NCBI GenBank assembly: GCA_022496805.1
Contig: CM040091.1
Location: 16,606,336-16,670,335, forward strand
Direction: 5' to 3'
DNA length: 64,000 bases
Source of the DNA: Pohlia nutans
Lineage: Eukaryota; Streptophyta; Bryopsida; Bryales; Mniaceae
The notes beneath the pieces were generated by a model. The model ran no database searches, was not told the origin of the DNA, and saw only the letters and a list, made by a program, of their open reading frames with translations. The position numbers were made by a program, and so were the translations under genes. Each line of letters opens with the position of its first letter. Position 1 is the first letter of the stretch. This document shows, in pieces, positions 1 through 11,522 of this stretch.

Positions 1-116
1 TAGTATTGTCCCAATTTCCCCTTGTCCGGTGGGCATCGGATCATTGGCATTACGAACGGACACTTCATTCACACCGGCCTTGTAGAAGGGTCGGAGTTTC
101 TATCTATCTATCTAAC
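1..116 (+). repeat. Retroposon-like repeat T, cut by the window edge
   Basis: Carries GGCATTACGAACGGACACTT and ends TTTCTATCTATCTATC, matching the copy at 33,065. Confidence 0.5.
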
Positions 117-274
117 AAAGTCCGGATGCACCAGGATGACCGGACATTCACAAAAATACAAACAGAGCAGTGTATGTGAAAGGATGTAATTCATCTCTGA
201 ATAGCCACTCACTTACAAACCCTCATGGCAGGCTCCGTCAGTGAACTGACCATTCGTAAGAAAGGCTCTCTTCA

Positions 275-660
275 TTAACCCCTCAACGACAGGGGTAAGA
301 GTAAGGGTAAAATCTAGATGTGTTATAAAATGCTACTTCTGCAACTTTGATGAAGTTTGGTCCCAAAAAAAATGAGAAGCGTGATGTTTAATAACTATCC
401 ATATGGTCAAACTTTCAATAATATTTTAGGTACTCATTTAATGAATTTAACAGCATTTATCATTTAAAATTCACCAAAATTCAAAATCTTATTTTTAGAA
501 TTTAAAATTTGGTATGATTGGTTAAAATTATATATTCTATTCTAAAAAATTTAAGGGAATTTTTTAAAAATGAGAGAATATCATTAGTTCATAAGTTTAA
601 TAACACTAGGACACTATTGAGGTCGTTATCTTTGAAAATTTCTTTAGTGAACCTCAATAT
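275..660 (-). mobile_element. TTAA MITE family A, truncated copy A0
   Basis: It starts at TTAA with TTAACCCCTCAACGACAGGG and follows the family-A sequence (ATGTGTTATAAAATG, then the GATGAAGTTTGGT stretch) but stops before the second end. Confidence 0.6.
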
Positions 661-675
661 TGCAAATGAAATGTG

Positions 676-1220
676 TTAACCCCTAAGTGACCGATCAACC
701 ATTTTATGGTCGCTGCCCTTTTTTTACGGGCTGCCCGAGATGAGATTTTTTTTTTTTAAATAAAAAATATTTTCAAATAGGAAATCAAGTCTACTTTCCA
801 ACCCAATTTGAATCATGTCAATCCGAGTTAAACTCCATCAAGGAGAAATTTTCAAAGACAAACACCTCAACATTGTCCTAGTGTTACAAAACTTACTATT
901 TTGGGAAAGTAATGATGTTCCCTCTTTCTAAAAAAATATTTTTTGAACTTTAGAATAGAATGTCTAGTTTCAACCAATCATACCAAATTCCAAATTCTAA
1001 AAATAAAATTTGTAATTTTGGTGAATATTCAACGATAAATGCTTCTAAATTTGTTTAATGAGTATCTAAAACATTTTTTGAAAGTTTGACCCTACGGATA
1101 ATTACTAAACATCATGCTTCTCATTTTCTCTTTTGGACCAAACTTCATCGAAGTTGTAGAAGCAACATTTTATAACACATTTAGGTTTTGCCCTTACCTC
1201 CTCTGTCATTTAGGGGTTAA
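676..1220 (+). mobile_element. TTAA MITE family A, copy A1
   Basis: 545 bp, TTAA to TTAA. The left end TTAACCCCTAAGTGACCGA is followed by the subterminal GGGCTGCCCG; the right end is TCATTTAGGGGTTAA. Full copies of the same family are at 1,948, 4,787, 5,306, 14,734, 27,066 and 42,294. Non-coding. Confidence 0.8.
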
Positions 1221-1344
1221 ACAACATGATTTCTACCCCCAATTTTGACAAAAAATCAAAACTTGAAAAATGTCATTTCCTGACCATGTACAGTCACTGT
1301 TGTTTGGATTGCGATCAGAAAATGTTCGATTAGTCACTTAGGGG

Positions 1345-1856
1345 TTAACCCTTAAATGTCAAGAGGGTCTCGGACGGGCAGCCTAAAAGAATAAAAATAA
1401 TTTAAAGAGTTGCCCTCAATAGTCGTCCTTTGAAAAACCTGAACAACTAATGAGAATTCTTCAAATCCCATTTAAACAATGAATGGAGTGAACAATGTCA
1501 CTCTAAAAACAGATTTAAAAAATTCAATGAGATTTTGGCTTTGCAATGAGCTTTGGGATTTTGAATTAAAATTTATTAAAACAAAATAAAATTATTACTA
1601 TTATTAAAAAAACACTTTTGAACAAGAGTGGCATGCGTTGGTGACTCTGATATACATTAAAGTCTCAAGTTGCCCGACTCCCTTTCCTCCCTCCCCACCA
1701 ATTTTACTAAAACACGAATATTTACTAATATAGCCTTTTCTTTTCATCACTTTTCCAAACCACTAATCTTTTCAATTTTGGTTGAAAAAATCCACTTTTT
1801 ACTCATTATTCTCTCAAAACAAACCCATGGGACTTGCTTTGACATTTAAAGGTTAA
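1345..1856 (+). mobile_element. TTAA MITE family E, copy E1
   Basis: 512 bp. The ends TTAACCCTTAAATGTCAA and, reverse-complemented, TTAACCTTTAAATGTCAA form a 17-of-18 inverted repeat. GGACGGGCAGCC follows the left end. A second copy is at 50,136-50,565. Confidence 0.75.
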
Positions 1857-1947
1857 CCCTTTATGGCCCAGCCCTATTTTGCGGAAACTCTAGATATCTT
1901 GTGTTTTTTTTCTTTTAAACTTTTCTCTGCTGAAATTTGGGATATTA

Positions 1948-2497
1948 TTAACCCCTAAGTGACGGATCAACCATTTTATGGTCTCTGCCCTTTTTTTATG
2001 GGCTGCCCGAAATAGAAAAAACATTTTTATAGAAAATAAAAAATATTTTTAAATAGGTAATCAAGTCTACTTTCCAACCCAATTTGAATCATGTCAATTC
2101 GAGTTAAACTCCACCCGGGAGAAATTTTCAAAGACAAACACTTCTACATTTGTCTAGTGTTAGAAAACTTACTATTTGGGGAAAGTAATGATGTTCTCTC
2201 CGTTGAAAAATTTGCAATTTTTGATTTTAGAATAGAATGTCTAGTTTTAACAAATCATACAAAATTTCAAATTCTAAAAATAAAATTTGTGATTCTTATA
2301 AATATTTGAAGTTAAATGCTTCTAAATTCATTATGAGATGATAAAAAACTATTTTTTGATATTTGACTGTATGGAAAATTACTAAACATCAAGCTCCTCA
2401 TTTTCTCTTTCGGACCAAACTTCATCAAAGTTGAAGAAGTAATTTTTTATAACACATTTATGTTTTGCCCTTACCCCCTCCGTCATTTAGGGGTTAA
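1948..2497 (+). mobile_element. TTAA MITE family A, copy A2
   Basis: 550 bp from TTAACCCCTAAGTGACGGA to CGTCATTTAGGGGTTAA, collinear with A1. A 72-codon ORF inside is a chance frame. Confidence 0.8.
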
Positions 2498-2559
2498 TAG
2501 TATTCAATTGTATAAATAAAATCATAGCTTAATCATATATGTTGGTTAAACCTAAGTAA

Positions 2560-2960
2560 GATCTGACCATTGAATTGGAAGATCTTAGCATGTCTTTTGA
2601 CCATATAATACACACTCAAAAACAAGATTTTGAACAATGTGTGACTTCAAAGTTAAATAGAATTTGGGTTAAATTTTCAAAAATGAAAGTGAAGCAGTTA
2701 AGGAATGATCTCTGTCAACACCTCTCTGTCACAATCTTTCATGTTAAGAACAGATTCACGCATAATTATTGTGAATTTTATAAGTGAGAGTGATTTATAG
2801 CTTGACGAAATTTACAAAATCCACCCTCAAAATCTTTTAAAAAAATAAAAAATGAAAAAAATAAAAAATAAAAAATAAAAATATTATTATTATTTGAAAT
2901 CACTAGACTTTGTTCCAAATATGACAAAACTAGATTTTGGTTTTTTGACCCCTCGGAGGT
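2560..2960 (+). repeat. Degenerate relative of TTAA family I
   Basis: The interior (about 2,570-2,800; ACAAGATTTTGAACAATGTG, then GTGACTTCAAAGTTAAATAG) matches the interior of the family-I elements at 30,466 and 52,085. The family-I ends are missing. A TTAA-type end (CCCTCGGAGGTTAA) lies at about 2,946-2,960. Confidence 0.45.
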
Positions 2961-2997
2961 TAACCAAAAATTCATTTTATAATATGGAGCATTTGAT

Positions 2998-3932
2998 GTG
3001 GTGAGTCACTTCAACTTTTGCACTTTCAGTCAATACTACTTTTTGCTAATAATTTTTGCTAATAGTGAAGGTGGGTTTATAGTAAAAGAAGGTAATTAGT
3101 GCAAGTGATACAAAAATGTAAAATTAGTGCAAAATGAAGATTTCAAAGACTCAATAAAAAAATTAGCCCTCACCGATTTCATGATTTTGTCAAAACAGAC
3201 CGTGTTTTTGGAATTAGGGCCACTTTGCACTTAGAGGCTGGGCCAATTCGTTGTGTAAGAGGCCTAAAATCCTCACTTGTGATTGGTCAAAAGGCTAAAA
3301 TCAACTCCAACCTCTTTACACTTAGAGCCCGGGTCGATTTGGTGATATGATTTTTCACTTAAAAAACGCATGGTCCAACATGGCCCGAGCTCGTTGAATT
3401 GAATGCACCCAAAATGAAGGGCCAATTCTTCACCTCGGGGCCAATGTCAAATTTCAATTAAAAATAACTTTTAAATATAAAAGGTGATTTTCTTCAACAA
3501 ACTAAATTCGTTGGATTATGTGGAAATTTAAACGGCTCTTTTGAAAAAGGAAAGAGTGGCTAAAATTTGCTACATTTATTGAATCGGCTTGACTTCTTGA
3601 TCCCATGGCCTTTACTTATGGGAGAATTGGCCACCGTTATAATCTTATTATAAAGGGTACTTGAGGCTAGCCTCAAGTCCAAAAGGGGCGCAATCGACCT
3701 CAAGGGGAATTGGTCTGGCCTTTAGGTGTAAAGCGGCCCTTAGTACCACACACACTACGGTACATGAGGATCAAATTCAAACAACCATGTGTCGAAATTG
3801 AATTTCCACATCAAAAAGTAGTATTGACTGAAAGTGCAAATTCTGAGAGGTCCACATCACCCTTAACCAATCACAAGATGACACGTAGCACTTTAGAAAA
3901 AAAGATAATTAATTAATGTCGAAACCGACCAC
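2998..3932. repeat. Composite repeat with inverted segments
   Basis: TGCACTTTCAGTCAATACTA at about 3,020 recurs inverted at about 3,815-3,837. The end 3,726-3,932 is an inverse match to 29,398-29,540, including ACCAATCACAAGATGACACG, a motif also found at 38,740 and 40,865. It looks like an old terminal-inverted-repeat element; the ends are not resolved and no gene was seen. Confidence 0.4.
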
Positions 3933-4786
3933 GACATAGGGTATTAGAAGAAGAAAAACTTATAGTGTTATAGTAGGTTGAAGCCTCAGACAAGTACATG
4001 CAAGTGCTGTTATCAACCTGCATCTGCTATTATTGAATGAAATTGCTGACCAGTAAACAATCGTGCCATTACATAATGCAGATTGAAGGAACGATTTTTT
4101 TGTTTTAATTTTTTAATTTTGATGCAAATGAAGAGATTTCATTGCATGACTGATGGACCTCACCTCTCACAAAGGGACCCACTTTTTCCACAAGGAAGAG
4201 GGACCTTATTTTATTCTCAACGTCAAGTCCGTTCCATTCAAGTCGTACCTTTCATGTCTATATCCAACTCCAAATCTAAATGCATTGACTAATCTTATTT
4301 TTGTTTTTGAGTCAACCCACACGGTCAGTTATAAGCATCAATTAAAGTTTGTTATTTATAATTTAAAAATTAAATTTCAATTACAATGCACCATTAGAAA
4401 AGGTGACATTGTCGAGAAAGATGTTCAGGCTAGTGATGTTCAATTTCACTCATGCACAGTGATTTTGCTTAAGCATCTCTTTGGGGAGCACCACTTTTTT
4501 TACTAGTAATGTATTCATTGGAGATAGTCCCTAACATAAACTGATACCTCTTTCTTTTTTGGGATCATTGTTTCATTTAACTTGTAGTTCAAACAAATAA
4601 CATAGAGATATGTAGGGCAATTCTCACCGTAGAGGTCTATATATTTCAAAATTTTACTAAAGAGATATTCTATTTCAATGGTTGGAAAGCGAGTCACCAA
4701 AAACAATGTGACTATGTTTCCCAAAAAATTATAGGTACCAATTTTTTGAAATTTAAACATAAGAATTTATTTATTTTAAATCATGT
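3933..4786. other. AT-rich spacer, nothing recognised
   Basis: Contains a 117-codon ORF (4,153-4,506, plus strand) without any recognisable motif or coding bias, which I do not call a gene. Confidence 0.5.
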
Positions 4787-5309
4787 TTAACCCCTAAATG
4801 ACAAAGGGATATTGAATAAAACATAGATGTATTATAATATGTGACCACTTTATCTTCGATGAAATTTGGTTCAATTGAGAAAACAAAAATCATGATGTTT
4901 TTAAATTATACGTACGGTTAAATTTCCAAAAATAGTTTTAGGTCTTCACGTAATGAATTTAGAAGCATTTAACTTCAAAATTTTATCGAAATTACAAATT
5001 TTATGTTTATAATTTGAAATTTTGGATGTGATTGATTAAAAATAGAAAAATTATTCTAAAACATTTAAAAGAATTTTTTTAAAGTAGAGAACATCATTAC
5101 TTTCTCCAAATAGTAAAATTTGTGATACTGGACAATGTAGAAGTGTTGAAAAATTCTACTTGGTGGAGTGTAACTTGATTCAAATTGGTTTGAAAAGTAG
5201 ACTTGAATTTCCTCCAGGGTTTTTTTATAAATATTCTTTTTCATCATGGGAAACCTGTAAAAATAAAGCGCAACAACCATAAAATGGTCGTTCGGTCACT
5301 TAGGGTTAA
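4787..5309 (-). mobile_element. TTAA MITE family A, copy A3
   Basis: Inverse orientation: it starts TTAACCCCTAAATGACAAAG and ends GGTCACTTAGGGTTAA. Its right-hand TTAA (5,306-5,309) is also the left-hand TTAA of the next element. Confidence 0.75.
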
Positions 5310-5827
5310 CCCCTAAATAATAGAGGGGATAAGGGCAAAACCTAGATGTGTTATAAAATGTTAAATTTACAACTTTGATGAATTTTGGTTCAAAATAGAA
5401 AATGAGAAGCATCATGTTTGATGATATCCTTATGGTTAATCTTTCAAAAAAAAATTTAGACTCTCATTTGATTAATTTAGAAGAAATTATCGTTGAATAT
5501 TCAACAAAATTTACATTTAAAAAAAAAATTGAAATTTGGTATGATTGGTTAGAATTAGACATTCTATTCTAAAATTTTAGGAGAGAATATCATTAATTTA
5601 CCAAAATAGTAAGTTTATAACACTAGGACAATGTTAAGGTCTTTGCCTATGGAAAATTCTCCTTGGTGGAGTTTAACTTGGATTGACATGATTCAAATTG
5701 GGTTGGAAAGTAGACTTGATTTCCTATTAGAAAGTATCCTTATTATTTATAATTGGTTTTCATCTTGGGCAGCCCGTAAAAATAGGGCAACGACCATAAA
5801 ATGGTTGTTTGGCCACTTAGTGGTTAA
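5306..5827 (-). mobile_element. TTAA MITE family A, copy A4, abutting A3
   Basis: It starts TTAACCCCTAAATAATAGAG and ends GGCCACTTAGTGGTTAA. Same family and orientation as A3, sharing a single TTAA with it, so the two form a head-to-tail pair. Confidence 0.75.
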
Positions 5828-5993
5828 GATTAATCAACAAATCCAACATTTAGCAATGGTATTGCAAAACATGGTCATGGAGCTCTAGTACATATAATGA
5901 ACCATTTTTTTTATTTTTTAGAATTGAGTGAAAATCAATAATTTCTAATTTCCTATGCTGCATATTTATTACACCAATTTTAGATGTTAAAAA

Positions 5994-6527
5994 TCCTTAA
6001 CCCTTCAGCATGCAAAAAGCCCCGTGGACCATGTTTGATCGTTTTTTTGTCAAACGTTGATTTTCACCTAATTCCTAATTTCAAATAAAAATGGTCGCAA
6101 CTAAGAAAGTATGGGGGCTACATTCTACTTTTTAGTCCAATTTACCGTTCTTTGAAATTGTTAAAATTGTGTTTTTTATAGCACTTTAAAGCCCAAAATC
6201 CTAAAATTTCAATATGCATTGTTTTCTATCCAATTTCTTTTTTATGTAAGCTCAAGAAGCATGCAACCTACACCTAGTTGTTCATCAATATGATTTACAT
6301 TATTCCAAAAAAAAATCATACTATTCTAAGATTTTTTTGTTATTACTATGATTTTTACAAAAAAAAACTTCTTTTTAAAAAAAAATTAAATTTAAATAAT
6401 TGTGAAAAAATTAGGATAAATTGATTCAACAATAGCTTTTATGAGAAAAATACCATAAAATACAATACATTTTAAAATGTGAGAATTTGATGAGGTTTGA
6501 CCGGTTAATTGTAATGTGGATGCTTAA
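5994..6527. repeat. Possible TTAA element, weak ends
   Basis: It starts TTAACCCTTCAGCATGC and stops at the TTAA that opens the next element. The right end does not give a convincing inverted repeat, so this may be an old or truncated element. No coding sequence. Confidence 0.3.
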
Positions 6528-7100
6528 CCCCTAACCGCCCAACCATGCATATTTTGCATGATGTATGGATTTGAAGTCCGTTTTCTCATCCATCATGCAC
6601 TTTTTGTAGTGTGGATTTTTTTATTGAAACTTTTATGGGAAGTTAGCTCCGTCCATGTGTGATCCTATTAGAAAGGGGATGATTTATGAAATTTTTATGC
6701 CTCATTTCGTGTTGTAGTGTTCCACCCAAAATTTCGAAGATTTTAGTCTAAAAGTGATCATGAAAAAGTCAACTACTAAAATTAAGCCACCAAAAAATCT
6801 CCAAAAATCACTACGCTTAGAGTATTACATTTCAATTCATCACAACAAATTTCATTATTGGATTGTCAATATCTTATTTGTAATCATATTACGAAAGAGT
6901 GTTAAATTTTAAGTTTGAAATTTAATACACAACTATCGGTGATAGCAATCGCAAATCTAACCATATGGATAGAATCTAAAATGCATAATGTATAACTTTT
7001 ATTCATTCATCAACTTGAAAATATCCCTCTTAGTTCCTTTTTTTAATGCATCTTTGGAAAACTGCCAAATCTAAAAAGGGTGAGAATGTTTAGGGGTTAA
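6524..7100 (+). mobile_element. TTAA MITE family B, copy B1
   Basis: 577 bp. The left end TTAACCCCTAACCGCCCAAC is the small-element end most like the left end of the 4.85-kb piggyBac-type element. The right end is AATGTTTAGGGGTTAA. A subterminal hairpin ATGCATATTTTGCAT follows the left end. Confidence 0.8.
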
Positions 7101-7910
7101 CCCCTAAGCGTCCCTAGCTTTTTGGGCTTAAAATCATCATTACTTTTGATGTGTTATAGGTCTAAATATAAGTGAGGTATAGAAAAATCTCAACCATACA
7201 ATCTTGTAACATACATGTTGTAGATCATGTGAATCAATTTTGGGGTCATTTGGCCATAAAGATTGCAAGATCATAGTGTTTTAGTGTTAAAAAAGGATGC
7301 TGAAATTTCCCTAGCAACACACTTAGAGGAGAAATTTGTTTTCAAAATTACTCAAATGAAAATCTTTGAACTATAAAGTAGTTCAAAATCATCACATAAA
7401 CACATTGGTACCAAAAAAAAAACCTATGAAACAATTTAATGTGCCCTAAAATGACCTTGCAATGTCAAAAAGTAGCTCGAAAAGTGACCAATTTGACCCA
7501 AAAAGCAAAAAGTATCCAAACTAGACGCGTGCACTTAAATGACTTTCAAACATTCAGAACATGGATTGACGTGAAAATTTTACCATGATAACTAGACTTC
7601 AAGGGGAATTTTACCCAATAATGTTTATTGAAAACGGGCATGGGATGAAGGAGATACAAGCCCCAAAAATTGCAACCATCATTATGCTCGGAAACTGTCC
7701 AAAAAAAAGATACCTACTTTCAAATGATCACCAAAATTCAATACATCTCGGATTGATCTGAAATTTTTACCATAGATTCCGTACATCATGCGGTTTGTTT
7801 TTCCATAATTTCATAAAAATCAGACAACTTTTGCAAAAGTTACCGCTCTTCAAAGGTGAATGTACCCAGAAAACGTCCAAAATATGGACATTGGGACGAT
7901 TAGGGGTTAA
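7097..7910. mobile_element. TTAA MITE family C, abutting B1
   Basis: 814 bp. The ends TTAACCCCTAAGCGTCCC and, reverse-complemented, TTAACCCCTAATCGTCCC differ at one position. Its left TTAA is shared with B1. Non-coding. Confidence 0.8.
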
Positions 7911-7913
7911 GGG

Positions 7914-8506
7914 TTAACCCCTAAATGCCTAGAGCCCTCTCCAAATTCGGCAATTTTGCAAAGATGCATTATGAAATGCAACCTAGAGGGATATTTTGAA
8001 CTTGATACATGAATAAAAGTTGTACATTATGAATTTTAGATTCTATCCATACGGTTAGATCTATAATTGCTATTACCAATAATTTTTTTTAAAATTTGAA
8101 ATGTGAAATTCAAATTTATTTTGTAATTCAATTACGAATAAGATATTGACAATCTACAGATGAAATTCATTGTGATTGGTTGAAATGTAATACTCTAAGT
8201 GTAGTGATTTTTGGAGATTTTTTGATTGCTTAATTTTATGAGTTGACTTTTTTTAGAGCACTTTTACACTGAAATCTTCAAAATTTTGGGTGAATCACCA
8301 CAATATGAAACGAGGCATAATTTTTTTGCAAATCATCCCCTTTCTAATCAGATCACACATACATGAAGCTAACTTCCCAGAGAATCTACAGTAAAAATTC
8401 CACACTAGTAAAAATTCCACACTACAGAAGTGCATGACGGATGAGAAATTTTGAATGAAATCTGTACATCGTCCAAAAAGTGGACGCTTAGGCAGTTAGG
8501 GGTTAA
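7914..8506 (-). mobile_element. TTAA MITE family B, copy B2, inverted relative to B1
   Basis: 593 bp. It starts TTAACCCCTAAATGCC and ends GGCAGTTAGGGGTTAA. Its interior (TCATCCCCTTTCTAATCAGA) is the inverse of B1. It lies three bases after family C, so B1, C and B2 form an unbroken chain from 6,524 to 8,506. Confidence 0.75.
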
Positions 8507-9697
8507 ACGGTGGATATTAGGCCCGTTACCTTATCCTGACCTCGAGATGGAAGGAAGGACAGAAAAAATAAACAAATGAAATGACTCGGGATTGACCGGG
8601 GAATTAAAAAAATTAAGGCCTTGCATGATAGAGGTGCTCCACCTGCCCATCCGCGTTCCTCAAGCGCGGAGAGAACCAGAAGCTCAGTCGCCGGCACAGT
8701 GGCTGTGGACCGTCAGATGTTTGCTCTTGATCTCGTGGCTGCGGTAGCGACACGTGGCAAGTGGGGACTGCCAACGAGGCTGCAGCAGCGGGTGTAGGGC
8801 CCGGGGGAGCATCAGCACTGGAGTCAACCACAACAGCAGTCGGGCGTAGTGAATAAAGCCAGAGATTAAAAAAAACCAAAGCACAATTTTATTTTATTTT
8901 TTGAAACAAATCGAAGGAATTCAATTGCAAGGATCAAAGCACAATTTCATTGCTGCCCATACTCACGGCCTACACTTGAACCATCCAGGGCAAATCAATT
9001 GCTGCCCATACTCATGCCACACACTTGAACCATCCAGGGGCGGAATATGATCATGAACCATCCAGGCACATGAGTCTTGAACTAACCAAAGACTAAGGTT
9101 GATTGTCCTAAAACCACCAACTTAAGCAATCTGGTTTATTTTTGGCAGTCCTAAATTCGAAAAAAAAAATATGACCGCATTCGAAATAGGCTTTGATGAG
9201 GATTGCAAAAATTTGCAACATCTAATTCGCATTTGTCAATTTTATACAAAATTCCAAAGTGGAAAGTAACTTGTGACCCAAAACCGATCACATGCTCTAC
9301 TGTACAAATGAGGTACATCTTCCCTTTGAAAATCTAGAAATTAGGGTGATTGGTTTTGGGGCACTGGTTGGTAATAGGACAACCAACCGTAAACACACTA
9401 AGGCCCAAGTTTTGAATGACAAATGCAATCTATCATATTATGAAGAATACATTTTAGAAGGGACTAAATTTCATATCACCGGAATAAGTGAAGAACATTG
9501 TATATGTTGACCAAAGAAAAATTAAATTTGAACATAAGGATTCTACATAAAACATACATAAAACTCCTATAAGAAACATGATGTCAATTTGGGCTTTTTG
9601 ATCCTATGGAGGTTTAATATATCAAAAAACACAATTACAATTACTTACCATAAACTTAATATATATCATCAAAATATAAATTTAAAAAAGAAACATG

Positions 9698-10827
9698 TCA
9701 AGCAAACCAAACATTCTCATCTGGGAATGTCATGCCTTCCAAGACTTTGCCACTACCTTGAAGCTCTACATTGTATGTTTTAGCATTGATTCCCTCTACT
9801 GCATCATTGAAGCTAGAAACCCTTGCTATATACCATTTGTTTGTATTCTCATCGAAAACTTCTACCATCTTTTCAACAAGAGAACCATCAGTTCCAATTG
9901 TTCCGCATTGTTGTTCACCTCTTGAAATGGAAGTTCCACAATTTCTACATTCAACGGTTTTCACCCCAATCAAAAACATGTTATATTCTCCACACAATCA
10001 ACATTTTTGTTTGAAGCTTTTCAGTAGTTGTAGTCGCTTACGTTTCTTTGTATATGTTTCTCGCCGTCGTACTTCAACAGTGGTCTTGGGCTTCTCCAAA
10101 GTTTTACTTGTACTTCCCAATGTACCTACAAACAATTAAAAATCACATTTACAAAACTTATAAAAATAAAATAAAATAAAAAATCAATTGTGTATTTTCA
10201 AAATGAATACATATGATGTACAATTTTAATGTATATGATATTTTAACCCATAAAGGCTCAATAATTCTTAGATTTAAAATGAAAAATTCAATTGATCATA
10301 TTGTGAAAAATACAATTAATATGAGACCAAATTATATATGACTAAAATCATTGAAGAATAAGGAACAAGAAACTAATTTGAATAAAATGAAGTTCACATT
10401 AGACCTACTCAAAATTGCTAAAAGAAACATAAGGCTTGATTTGGGATTTTAGAAATTGTAAAGATTAAATCAAACCTGATGGTTGTTGAATGTGTACAAC
10501 TACCGCGCTTGAAATATGATTTTTTTTTTCCAGGGTTTCCCATGACCCAAATCTTGTCATCGTAACATGTGCTTGAATTGATTCTATATTTGCTCCAGTT
10601 CGAGGTAGAAGAATAGTCTTTGGATGTGCTTGAGGATTGAAAATAGGTTTTAGAGACCTAGAAAATGTGTTGACTGCTTTGTCCAAAGCTTGAAGCTCAT
10701 TTACCGTTAACATTGACATCTTCTCAAGTACAAGGAAATTGGACATCAATCCCTGAATTTTGTTTTGAATGGTATTGACCAATTTAGCATTGGAAATAGA
10801 TGGTTGCACTATTTCGAATGCGGTCAT
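9698..10827 (-). pseudogene. Two-exon gene inside element Y: zinc ribbon plus SH3/Tudor-like region
   Basis: Exon 1 runs 10,827-10,476 and exon 2 10,125-9,698, with a good donor (CAG|GTTTGA) and acceptor (TTTGTAG|GT) that keep frame. Exon 1 starts inside the inner terminal repeat and encodes a mostly helical region of about 117 residues. Exon 2 begins with a basic stretch, then has a CxxC pair, an ECRNC pair and a segment with VEVFDENTNKWYIARV, which resembles an SH3/Tudor-like beta barrel. An in-frame TGA at 9,998-10,000 falls between the two cysteines of the first pair, so the gene is broken by one codon. The intron contains a short repeat remnant. It may be a captured host chromatin-type gene or a protein native to the element; the family name is tentative. 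Confidence 0.5.
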
Positions 10828-10871
10828 ATTTTTTTCTCGAATTTAGGACTGCCAAAAATAAGCTAGATTGC

Positions 10872-11522
10872 TTAACCCCTTTAGGATTGCTCAAGCCAAA
10901 ATGGCCTACGGTTTGCAATATAGGCTGGTTTTAGGGTAGTTGGACTATGTATTTGCAAAAACTGAATTCTTCAACAATGTCTGCAAAGATAGGAACTAAA
11001 TTACTGTGGAAAGAAAAAAATTAATTGAGCAAAGATACAGAAATTGTGCCTACGAGAAGTGCGTATTTTGCATATTCTTGGAAGGGACCCAACTTCTATT
11101 TTGTAACTGTATTTTTTTGAAGGGGCAATGTATGTGATAGTTCAAGAATTTTGGCCTAGCCAAGGCTCAATTATTTTATGTCAAAGTGAACTAGGTGAAG
11201 CCCTTCTAGAGACGGTAAAGAGAAAAAAGAATTAATTAAAATAAATGCGACTTCTAGGCCCTGCTGAAGGCTAAAATACGGACAAATACAACAATTTTTT
11301 AGACTTCACAGTATCCCAAGAATTTTTGAAGAGCTGAAAATCACTCAAAAAATTGATCAAAAAATTGTGCTCCTATAAAACTGCTGACACGTCCTACTAA
11401 AAAAATCTCATTGTATGAACACCTCGTGAAGGTACTCAAATATTGTTGTGTACACAGATACTTGGGCAAGAGCACCTGCAACTGGGCCTCATGAGTTGTA
11501 TCAAACATCCTTTAGGGGTTAA
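10872..11522. mobile_element. TTAA element N1, nested in element Y
   Basis: The ends are TTAACCCCTTTAGGAT and, reverse-complemented, TTAACCCCTAAAGGAT, each beginning at TTAA. Removing it rejoins AGATTGC-TTAA-GTTGGTGG, exactly the junction seen intact at about 23,810-23,825, so it inserted into the right inner arm of Y. No coding sequence was seen. Confidence 0.75.

Noticed and set aside
4153..4506. 117-codon plus-strand ORF
   Set aside because: No motif, AT-rich composition like its surroundings, and no gene-like signals.
9771..10139. 122-codon plus-strand ORF
   Set aside because: Antisense to exon 2 of the gene in element Y, which has splice sites and domain-like features.
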